Part shown: positions 53,615-61,348 of the stretch, piece after piece | Position numbering within the stretch: position 1 is the first letter of the stretch | How the letters are laid out: each line of letters begins with the position of its first letter | NCBI GenBank assembly: GCA_903832055.1 | Contig: CAILAC010000008.1 | Span: forward strand, 124,001 to 188,000 | DNA: 64,000 bases | Source: an uncultured Acidobacteriota bacterium | GTDB taxonomy: Bacteria; Acidobacteriota; Terriglobia; Terriglobales; Acidobacteriaceae | Direction: 5' to 3' | Program-made: the position numbers and the translations under genes | Notes under the pieces: model-generated | Databases searched by the model: none | Told to the model about the DNA's origin: nothing | The model's input: the letters and a program-made list of their open reading frames with translations, nothing else

Positions 53615-54127
53615 ATGACGGTCTACATCGCTCTGCTTCGCGCGGTCAACGTAGGAGGCACAGGCAAACTGGCCATGACCGACCTCAAGGCAGTATGCGA
53701 ACAGGCAGGTTTTGCCCAGGTACGCACGTACATCGCGAGCGGGAACGTGATCTTTCACTCCGGCAAGTCTGCGGCGCAGGTGAAGGAGGCCTTGCAGGAC
53801 GGACTCTTCGACTTTACCGGAAAGGCTATCGATGTGATCATTCGCACAGCATCAGAAATGAATGCGGTGCTGGCCGCCAATCCGTTTCCCGACAAGGCCG
53901 GGAATCGAACCGTAGCCATTTTTCTGGATGAACCGCCGCCGGAGAACGCTCTGGAACTGGTGTCAAACCAGACGACTGAAGTCCTGCAGCTTGGCGTGCG
54001 CGAGATTTATGTCCACTATGGCGACGGAATGGGAGATTCGAAGCTCAAGATTCCCGCCGCCAGGGCAGGCACTGCCCGCAACATGAATACCGTGGCCAAA
54101 CTAGCCGCCATGGCGTTGAATCGATAG
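53615..54127 (+). CDS. DUF1697 domain-containing protein
   Basis: Cytoplasmic protein of 170 residues. The ATG at 53615 follows TGGAGAAG; a GTG at 53603 that overlaps the esterase gene is less likely. The family opening YIALLRAVNVGGTGKLAMTDLK is followed by YIASGNVIF, AIFLDEPP and the ending ARAGTARNMNTVAKLA. DUF1697 proteins have a ferredoxin-like fold; function is unknown. It sits close behind the esterase gene. Confidence 0.92.
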   Translation: MTVYIALLRAVNVGGTGKLAMTDLKAVCEQAGFAQVRTYIASGNVIFHSGKSAAQVKEALQDGLFDFTGKAIDVIIRTASEMNAVLAANPFPDKAGNRTVAIFLDEPPPENALELVSNQTTEVLQLGVREIYVHYGDGMGDSKLKIPAARAGTARNMNTVAKLAAMALNR

Positions 54128-54164
54128 GGGAATTGCCCTCTGAGGGCGCGCGTACGGGAGGCAG

Positions 54165-54626
54165 GTGCGAATTCTGGAAAAAGCTGCTAAACCTATCTGC
54201 ATGCCCAATTCTGACGCGATGCTGACACCCCGCGAAGCGGCCCGCCTGTTGGGCATCAGCTATCCCACCATCAAGCAGTGGATATTGACGGGGAGCCTGG
54301 CAACGGTGAAGACCCCCGGCGGGCACCATCGTATTACGGAATCGAGCCTCAAGCCCTTCCTGAGCAAGGACAGTTCCAAGCCGCCCGCTGAATCCCGCGA
54401 GCGCTACCGAAGAGTGAGTGGCCGTAACCAGCTAGTCGGCAAGGTGGTCAGCATTCGGGTGGAGGGGCTGCTTGCTGAAGTCGTACTCTCGATTCAAAAC
54501 ACACACGTCACGGCCATCATCACCGCCAGCGCGGTGCGCGAGTTGCAGCTCAAGAAGGGCGACACTGCGGCGGCTCTCATCAAGTCAACCGACGTGATGA
54601 TCGAGCGTCTGGATGAGCCTGCTTGA
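54165..54626 (+). CDS. HTH regulator fused to a Mop (TOBE) molybdate domain
   Basis: Protein of 153 residues. The GTG at 54165 is three bases after GGGAGG; an ATG at 54201 is the alternative and would still keep both domains. The N-terminal helix-turn-helix (LTPREAARLLGISYPTIKQWILTGSLATVKTPGGHHRIT) is of the excisionase/MerR-type. After a linker, residues 90-150 form a Mop-type TOBE domain: GRNQLVGKVVSIRVEGLLAEV, TAIITASAVRELQLKKGDTAAALIKSTDVMIE. Such domains bind molybdate or tungstate, so it is likely a metal-responsive regulator. The window also encodes MsrP and MogA/MoaB. The TonB receptor gene follows on the same strand. Confidence 0.86.
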   Translation: MRILEKAAKPICMPNSDAMLTPREAARLLGISYPTIKQWILTGSLATVKTPGGHHRITESSLKPFLSKDSSKPPAESRERYRRVSGRNQLVGKVVSIRVEGLLAEVVLSIQNTHVTAIITASAVRELQLKKGDTAAALIKSTDVMIERLDEPA

Positions 54627-54682
54627 GAGTGGTAACCTCGACGGCGGGTTCTGGCAGTCTTGACTCCATAGCTTACAACTGA

Positions 54683-54711
54683 TTGACCATACGACCTTAA
54701 TCATATAAATT
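54683..54711 (+). promoter_or_regulatory. Candidate promoter of the TonB receptor gene
   Basis: TTGACC followed by TATAAATT: 17-base spacing to TAAATT, or 15 to TATAAA. It lies in an AT-rich stretch between the HTH-Mop gene and the receptor start. Confidence 0.5.
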
Positions 54712-54832
54712 CGAAGCATCGCACGAAATATACGTGCTGAGCAGTGTTCCTTTTTTGCCAAATCCCCACATTTTCATTCAATTCCCAACATCCACGCTGA
54801 ATGCAGCGGCCTTGTTGTCAGGAGCCTATCCC

Positions 54833-57800
54833 GTGAATGCACGCGCCCTCTTTTTGTCTGTTATCGCTTTATTTGCGGTTATTCCCGCTTCGGCCCAGAT
54901 TGCAGCTGACGTCCAGGGGCGCGTTTTTGATCCCACGGGCGCAGTCATTGCGCATGCGGCAGTGGTGCTGACGGAATCCAGCACCAACATTCGCCAGGAG
55001 GCGGTGACATCGGGTTCAGGCGATTACCGGTTCACGCAGCTCAATCCAGGGGCTTATCGCCTTGAAGCGAAGGCTACGGGCTTCCAACCAAAAGCCATCA
55101 GCTCGATTACAGTGGGCATCGGTCAAACAGCTCAGGTGGACGTGACGCTGACTGTTGGGACCGAAAAGCAGGTCGAGACGGTCGATGGCGATCTGCCTGT
55201 ACTCCAGGCCGAAACCAGCGACATCATGACGAACATCCCCGGCTCGACCGTCGTTGCGATGCCGCTGAATGCGCGCAACTTCATCCAGTTGGCGACCCTT
55301 GCTCCGGGCGTCGCGCTGCCCCCCGGCACACTGCTGCCGCGCATCAACGGCGGTCGCCCACGGACGAATGAATATCTGTATGACGGCATCTCTGCCTTGC
55401 AGCCCGAGCCGGGCCAGGTTGCTTTCTTCCCCAACCTTGACGACATTCAGGAATTCTCGGTTGAGGCGAATAATGTTTCGGCGGAATTTGGCCGGTTCAA
55501 TGGTGGCGTGGTCAATGTCGCCACCAGGGCAGGTTCGAATGCGCTGCACGGCAGTCTCTTTGAGTTTCTGCGCAACGAAGACCTGAATGCGCGCAACTAT
55601 TTCTCCACGACTGGCCACAAGCCGGAGTACCGCCGCAACCTGTTTGGTGCCTCGCTGGGTGGGCCGATCATACGCGATCGTCTTTTCTTCTTTGGGGATT
55701 ACCAGGGCATCAAGCAGTTGATCGGCAAGACGGTTATTTCGACGATCCCAACGTTGAACGAGCGCCAGGGAATCTTTACCGGAGTGGCTGGCATCTACGA
55801 CCCAACCAAGACCCAGACCGTGAACGGCAAACTGGTTCGCCCTGAATTTCCCAACGATGTGATCGATGTTCCGCTTGACCCGGTGGCCGTCGCGTTGCTG
55901 GCGCGCTTTCCCAATCCGACAAATTCCAAGGCCGCCAACAACTATTCGCGAACGGCCAACGATGCTGACCACCAGAACCAGTTTGATGTGCGCCTCGACG
56001 GTGCTTTCCGTGCGAAGGATCGCGCCTTTGGCCGCTACACGTTTTACAACGAAGTCGAGCAGCCGGTGACGCCGTTTCTCGACGGAAGCGGTGTTGTTTC
56101 CAACCCGGTCATCGGGACGGGCGGAGTCATCGGCCTGGCCCACATTCGCGGGCAGCAGGGGGTCTTGAACGAAACCCACGTTTTCAGCCCCCATCTGATC
56201 AACGACCTGCGCCTCGGCTACACGCGGCGCAGCAACGGGCTGACGGGATCGACGCTGAGCAACAGCGCCTCAGCTGCTTTGGGGATTCCGGGCATACCCA
56301 ACAACGCGGCCTTTAACAACGCACTGCCGCTCTTTACTTTTACCGGCTTTCAGCAGCTCGGCCCCTCGGCGGGTACTTTTTCCAACTATCAGACCGGGGT
56401 AGGTCAGGCTGTCGATACCGCTGTGTTTACCCATGGCCGCCACGCAATCAAGGCTGGGCTGGACCTGCGCTTTTATCAGCTTGATACGATTGCTCCGCCC
56501 AATCCGCAGGGCTCCTTCGCGTTTACGACAACCGGCACTGATCAGCAAGGAGTTACGGGTACCGGAAACTCGATTGCCAGCTTCCTCCTCGGCCAGGTTG
56601 ACACATTTTCGATTGACCTGCAGGTGAGCAAGCTGCGTCCTCGCGACAGGATTATGGAGTACTTTGTGCAGGATGACTGGCGCGCCACAGACCGGCTGAC
56701 GCTCAACCTCGGCGCACGCTACACGCTGCACTTTCCGTCTACGGAAAAAAACAACCAGGGCGCAGTGTTCAACCTTGGCACGCAGCAGCTCGACTATCTT
56801 GGCCAGAACGGCTATTCCCACAGCGCCCGCGAGCTGCACTACACCAACGTCGCGCCGCGCTTTGGTGTGACCTATCTTGCCACGCCCAGGACGGTGGTTC
56901 GCAGCGGATTTGGCATCGTCTTCATCGACCAGTCTGGCATCACCACGCCGTTTACGACGCCGCAGTTTCCGTTCATTCAGAATGTGCAGCAGCGCTCGAC
57001 AGATGGGGTGACTGCAGCATTCAAGTTGTCGCACGGCCCGACGGTCGCGCCTATTCCGTTGACCCCGAATGCGGGCCTTGGTCAGAGCGTCTACACCGTC
57101 AAACGCACCGCCGGCTCAGGCTACGTGGAGCAGTGGAATCTCGCAGTCGAACGAGCCCTGACCAACAACCTCTCGCTGGAACTGGCCTATGTCGGCTCGC
57201 ATATTGTCCACGTTGGCATTCCCGACTCTAATCTGAATCAGCTCACGGCCGGACAGCTTGCCGAGGGCGCTGACCTCTTGAAAAAGGTCCCCAACCCCTA
57301 CTACGGCGAACTGCCGAAATCCAGCTCCATCGGTGGCAAGACCGTAACCGCGGCGCAGTTGCTCAAGCCATATCCGCGCTTTCTCAACATTGCGACCTAT
57401 CGCAACAACAGCGGCACGGCCAACTACAACGCCTTTGAGGCCAAGCTTGAGCAGCGCATGAATCATGGCATATACCTGCTCGCCGCCTACACCCATTCAA
57501 AGCTGATCGACGATGCGTCGTCGGTCTTCTCTTCGACCGTGCTTTCCTCGCCAAACTCAAGCAGCCTGGTGGCTGCCGACAGCTATCGTCCGCTCCTGGA
57601 GCGCGACTCCTCGACGGGCGACATGCCCAATGTCTTTTCGCTGAGCGGCATTTATGACCTGCCAGCCGGGCGCGGACACGCCTTCGCTTCGAGCGGTCTG
57701 GCCGAAAGCGTGTTTGGCGGCTGGTCGCTCAACACGGTTGTTTCGCTGCAATCCGGCATGCCGGTCACCGTTACTCAGGCAACCAACAACAACGCCTTCG

Positions 57801-58162
57801 CTGGATTTGCCTTGCAGCGGCCCAACCTGATTGCCAAGCCGGCGCTCTCGGCAGGCGACCGCAAGCCAGAGCGATTCTTCAACACCGATGCTTTTTCGAT
57901 GACGCCGCAATTTGCCATTGGCAACGCTTCGCGGAATCCCGTACGCGGGCCGGCTTACCGCGACATGGATATTGCGCTGGTCAAGCACATCCGCCTGCCT
58001 GGGGAAACTGAAGCGACCTTTCGCGGGGAGATATTCAACCTCACCAATACGCCCGCATTTGCGCAGCCCAACGGCAGCTTTGGCTCGGCCGCCTTTGGCA
58101 GCATTACGGCCACGACCACGGAAGAGCGCGTGGTCCAGTTTGCCCTGCGCCTGAGCAAATAG
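54833..58162 (+). CDS. TonB-dependent receptor (Oar-like)
   Basis: Outer-membrane receptor of 1109 residues. The GTG at 54833 follows AGGAG at eight bases and opens a signal peptide ending PASAQ; an earlier frame start adds 33 residues without this fit. Residues 25-110 form a carboxypeptidase-regulatory domain (DVQGRVFDPTGAVIAHAAVVL), then the plug (MPLNARNFIQLATLAPGV, RINGGRPRTNEYLYDGI, NNVSAEFGRFNGGVVNV) and a 22-strand-type barrel ending VVQFALRLSK. No TonB box was recognised. The class is highly expanded in acidobacteria and may import oligosaccharides or other large substrates; this one's substrate is unknown. Confidence 0.93.
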   Translation: MNARALFLSVIALFAVIPASAQIAADVQGRVFDPTGAVIAHAAVVLTESSTNIRQEAVTSGSGDYRFTQLNPGAYRLEAKATGFQPKAISSITVGIGQTAQVDVTLTVGTEKQVETVDGDLPVLQAETSDIMTNIPGSTVVAMPLNARNFIQLATLAPGVALPPGTLLPRINGGRPRTNEYLYDGISALQPEPGQVAFFPNLDDIQEFSVEANNVSAEFGRFNGGVVNVATRAGSNALHGSLFEFLRNEDLNARNYFSTTGHKPEYRRNLFGASLGGPIIRDRLFFFGDYQGIKQLIGKTVISTIPTLNERQGIFTGVAGIYDPTKTQTVNGKLVRPEFPNDVIDVPLDPVAVALLARFPNPTNSKAANNYSRTANDADHQNQFDVRLDGAFRAKDRAFGRYTFYNEVEQPVTPFLDGSGVVSNPVIGTGGVIGLAHIRGQQGVLNETHVFSPHLINDLRLGYTRRSNGLTGSTLSNSASAALGIPGIPNNAAFNNALPLFTFTGFQQLGPSAGTFSNYQTGVGQAVDTAVFTHGRHAIKAGLDLRFYQLDTIAPPNPQGSFAFTTTGTDQQGVTGTGNSIASFLLGQVDTFSIDLQVSKLRPRDRIMEYFVQDDWRATDRLTLNLGARYTLHFPSTEKNNQGAVFNLGTQQLDYLGQNGYSHSARELHYTNVAPRFGVTYLATPRTVVRSGFGIVFIDQSGITTPFTTPQFPFIQNVQQRSTDGVTAAFKLSHGPTVAPIPLTPNAGLGQSVYTVKRTAGSGYVEQWNLAVERALTNNLSLELAYVGSHIVHVGIPDSNLNQLTAGQLAEGADLLKKVPNPYYGELPKSSSIGGKTVTAAQLLKPYPRFLNIATYRNNSGTANYNAFEAKLEQRMNHGIYLLAAYTHSKLIDDASSVFSSTVLSSPNSSSLVAADSYRPLLERDSSTGDMPNVFSLSGIYDLPAGRGHAFASSGLAESVFGGWSLNTVVSLQSGMPVTVTQATNNNAFAGFALQRPNLIAKPALSAGDRKPERFFNTDAFSMTPQFAIGNASRNPVRGPAYRDMDIALVKHIRLPGETEATFRGEIFNLTNTPAFAQPNGSFGSAAFGSITATTTEERVVQFALRLSK

Positions 58163-58232
58163 ACCGGCAGAGAACAATCGCCAGGCCCGGTATTGACCCG
58201 CTCATGGTGCTTTCATTAACGTCGAAAGCATC

Positions 58233-58733
58233 ATGAGCCAACCGACTCCCGCCGCTGCACTTAATCCCTACGCCCGTTTCCTCGCGCCCGATGCGGCTTC
58301 GCTTGAAACAGTGCTCGCCGCCTCTCCGTCCGCGCTTGCTGAGATTGTCGAAGCTTTGGGCCCGGACCGCATCTCCGTCTCCCCGGCCCCCGGCAAGTGG
58401 AGCCCCGCACAGGTGCTCTGCCACCTTGCCGATTGCGAACTGGCCTTCGCCTTCCGCCTCCGCCAGACCCTCGCCGAAGAGCATCATGTCCTGCAGCCCT
58501 TTGACCAGGACCGATGGGCCACACACTACGACAAGATTCCGGCAAATCAGGCCCTTGCCGCTTTTACCGCCATGCGCGAGTGGAACCTGATCCTTATCCG
58601 TCAGGCGCTGTCGACTGCCGCTGCCAAACCTGTCACCCACCCGGAACGCGGCTCGATGACCTTTCTAACGCTTGTTGAGACGATGGCTGGCCACGACCTG
58701 AACCACATCACCCAATTGAAGAAGCTTGTGTAG
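58233..58733 (+). CDS. DinB-family four-helix protein
   Basis: Protein of 166 residues with the DinB/YfiT-like four-helix bundle. The metal-binding histidines are in VLCHLADCELAF and MAGHDLNHITQLKKL. The group includes bacillithiol and mycothiol transferases, and members of unknown function. It is flanked by unrelated genes on the same strand, with short spacers of about 70-90 bases. Confidence 0.88.
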   Translation: MSQPTPAAALNPYARFLAPDAASLETVLAASPSALAEIVEALGPDRISVSPAPGKWSPAQVLCHLADCELAFAFRLRQTLAEEHHVLQPFDQDRWATHYDKIPANQALAAFTAMREWNLILIRQALSTAAAKPVTHPERGSMTFLTLVETMAGHDLNHITQLKKLV

Positions 58734-58824
58734 TCGAACCTTGTCGACGCCATTTTTCTGGTGCCGGTGTCCAAAGAAGTAGCACCCGAAACGTTACACC
58801 GATTTGGCACTCGCAGGAGGCACC

Positions 58825-61113
58825 ATGCGCTCGTTCCTCTCCTCACTTGGCTTATTGTCATTAGCTATCCTGGCCCTCGCTCCGCTCAGCCCAACTCTTC
58901 TGGGCCAGCCTGCAGCGGCATCGCCAAAAGCAGCAGCGCCAGCCTCCAAAGCAGCGGCGAACTCAGACGAAGCTCTACGCCAGCTTCCCGTGCACCAGGT
59001 GGTGCTCTACAAGAACGGCATTGGCTACTTTGAACACCTCGGCTCAGTGACCGGCAACCAGCGCGTGGCCATCGACTTCACTTCGTCGCAGCTCAACGAC
59101 GTGCTGCAGTCGCTCACCATCCTTGACGACAATGGCGGCCGCATTGGCGGCGTCAACTACAACTCCACCACGCCGCTTGCAGAGCAGTTGAAGTCGCTCT
59201 CCCTCGCCATGAGCGATGACCCTACTTCGACTGAACTCTTCCAGGCCCTGCGCGGCCAGCGCGTCGAAATCACCGGTGCCCCCGGCGGCGCAATCACCGG
59301 CCGCCTCATGTCAATTGAGAGCCGCGCATCCAGCAGTCCAACCGCCACCAGCGAAGCGGATACAACTGAATCTGCGCCTCGTCCCACCCAGTCGCGTTTC
59401 TACTTGACGGTTGTCGCCAGCAGCGGGGCCGTTCGGGTGATCGAACTCATACCCTCCCTCAGCGTTCGCCCGCTCGACACTGCGCTCCAGGGCCAGCTCG
59501 ACCGCTATCTGCAGCTGCTCAGCAGCACCCACACCACCGGCCTGCGCCACTTGACGCTGGACGCGCTGGGGCAGGGTCCGCGCCAGCTCCACGTAAGCTA
59601 CATCAGCGAAGTGCCGGTCTGGAAGTCCACCTATCGGATCGTCTTCCCGAAAGATGCCACCGACCACGCCATCCTGCAGGGCTGGGCCGTCGTCGATAAC
59701 ACCATCGGCTCCGACTGGGACAACGTCCAACTCTCGCTCGTCGCCGGAGCTCCGCAGAGTTTCATCCAGCCGCTCTCTGACCCGCTCTACCTGCGCCGAC
59801 CAGAAATCCCCATTTCCACGACCGCGCAAACCACGCCGCAAACCCATGAGGCAGCGGAGATGGCGTCGAACAACTTGATGATCAACTCTCAGCAGATCAT
59901 GAACTCACCGCTCGTAGCCCCAAGAATGGTTCCGCGCGACATCAAAATGGTCGCCGAAAAGGAGGCGGCTCCAACCTCGTTTGGTGTTGCCGGAACGGAG
60001 ATGATCGGCTCTGCTGGCGGTGCGATGGGCAGCGTCTATGGAACCGGCTCAGGCGGCAATATGGGCGGCGGCGTCTACCGCACCTCCAACGCAATCCAGG
60101 AAGGCGACGTCTCGACCACCAACTTCGACGACTTCTTTGAATACCGCCTCGCCCAGCCTGTCACCATCCACAAGAACGAATCAGCCATGGTTCCCATCCT
60201 CCAGGAGAGCCTGCCCGCCGAGCGTGTCACTCTCTGGAGCGCAAGCGAATCGACCCCGTTCCGCGCCATCTGGCTCGAAAACTCGTCCAGGCTCACCTTT
60301 GACCGCGGCAGCTTCTCCATCTTCGAGAGCGGAGTCTTCGCCGGCCAGGGCCTTCTTGACCCCATCCATCCCGGCGAAAAGCGCTTGCTCTCCTACGCAG
60401 CCGATCAGGCCATCCGCGTCCGCGTGGAGACTGAGACCCTCGGCGAAACCGCCGCCCGCGCCCGCCAACTGCGCAGCGTCAAGATCACCGCGCATGGCTT
60501 CGTCCAAAAGGAGTACGCTGCCCAGTCGAGAACTGAATACCGCGTCTCCAACTCTGCTGAAGCCGATCGCGTCGTCGTCCTCGAAGTTCCCCGCAACCCG
60601 AATCGCAAGCTCGCTCCTGAGACCAAGCCCGCCGAATCTGCGGCGACCCTGTACCGCTTCCGTCTCCCGGTTGCCGCACATAAATCCGCCGCACTGCTCG
60701 TCGCCGATGAAGGTCACGAGATCGAAAACTGGAAGATCAATGAAGCCGACGACCAGGTGCTCGCCCTGCAACGGCTCTCGGAAGAAGCTCCGGCCATCGC
60801 CGAAAAACTCAAGCCCATCATCTCGGCTCAGCAATCCATCTCCGAGATGAAGTTCCTGCTCGCCGGCCTTGAACAGAAAACTATCGACCTCACCGCCGAC
60901 GAAGCCCGCGCCCGCGAAAACCTCACCGCGCTCAAGGGTACTGAAGGCTCAAAACGCTTTGCCGACCAACTCAACCGGAACGAAGACGCCCTCGAAGCCA
61001 ACCACCAGCAAACCACTCTCCTCAACGAGAAACGCAAGGCAGCCATCGACGCCCTGCGCCAGACCCTGCTCACACTCGAATTAAGCTGGAATTCGGCTGC
61101 CCCGGCGTCATAG
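58825..61113 (+). CDS. DUF4139-like exported protein
   Basis: Exported protein of 762 residues. The ATG at 58825 follows GGAGG and opens a signal peptide (MRSFLSSLGLLSLAILALAP). The mature start LPVHQVVLYKNGIGYFEHLG and the later VPVWKSTYRIVF, GWAVVDNTIGSDWDNVQLSLVAGAPQSF are typical of DUF4139-type beta-rich proteins. A glycine-rich, low-complexity insert (about 385-425) separates this from a second beta region. The last 110 residues are helical and coiled-coil-like (AQQSISEMKFLLAGLEQKTIDL). Function unknown. Confidence 0.82.
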   Translation: MRSFLSSLGLLSLAILALAPLSPTLLGQPAAASPKAAAPASKAAANSDEALRQLPVHQVVLYKNGIGYFEHLGSVTGNQRVAIDFTSSQLNDVLQSLTILDDNGGRIGGVNYNSTTPLAEQLKSLSLAMSDDPTSTELFQALRGQRVEITGAPGGAITGRLMSIESRASSSPTATSEADTTESAPRPTQSRFYLTVVASSGAVRVIELIPSLSVRPLDTALQGQLDRYLQLLSSTHTTGLRHLTLDALGQGPRQLHVSYISEVPVWKSTYRIVFPKDATDHAILQGWAVVDNTIGSDWDNVQLSLVAGAPQSFIQPLSDPLYLRRPEIPISTTAQTTPQTHEAAEMASNNLMINSQQIMNSPLVAPRMVPRDIKMVAEKEAAPTSFGVAGTEMIGSAGGAMGSVYGTGSGGNMGGGVYRTSNAIQEGDVSTTNFDDFFEYRLAQPVTIHKNESAMVPILQESLPAERVTLWSASESTPFRAIWLENSSRLTFDRGSFSIFESGVFAGQGLLDPIHPGEKRLLSYAADQAIRVRVETETLGETAARARQLRSVKITAHGFVQKEYAAQSRTEYRVSNSAEADRVVVLEVPRNPNRKLAPETKPAESAATLYRFRLPVAAHKSAALLVADEGHEIENWKINEADDQVLALQRLSEEAPAIAEKLKPIISAQQSISEMKFLLAGLEQKTIDLTADEARARENLTALKGTEGSKRFADQLNRNEDALEANHQQTTLLNEKRKAAIDALRQTLLTLELSWNSAAPAS

Positions 61114-61213
61114 TCTCGTTGCCGCCCGGCATCCCCCAAAAACGAAGGCCCCTCTCCCGTAATTGGGTACCAGGGTTCCTTGGATTAACTAGAAATGCAG
61201 TCCAGATAAGCAG

Positions 61214-61241
61214 ACTAACTCCATGGTTTAAGGGAGTTAGT
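61214..61241. promoter_or_regulatory. Inverted repeat upstream of the last gene
   Basis: Perfect 9-bp arms ACTAACTCC/GGAGTTAGT with a 10-base centre in an AT-rich stretch, 108 bases before the start at 61349. Operator or hairpin; no family link. Confidence 0.4.
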
Positions 61242-61348
61242 TCACTTCATTTAGTTGCAAAGGGGTATAGAATCAACCCGTCATCTGCGGGGCCGCGCAA
61301 TCCAGTTGCAACGTCGCGTCAGAAATCCGTACCAGCGGGGATAATTCG

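Noticed and set aside
54130-54148. GCCCTC-T-GAGGGC palindrome before the HTH-Mop gene
   Set aside because: Loop of one base and location between a stop codon and a ribosome site; could be chance in GC-rich DNA.
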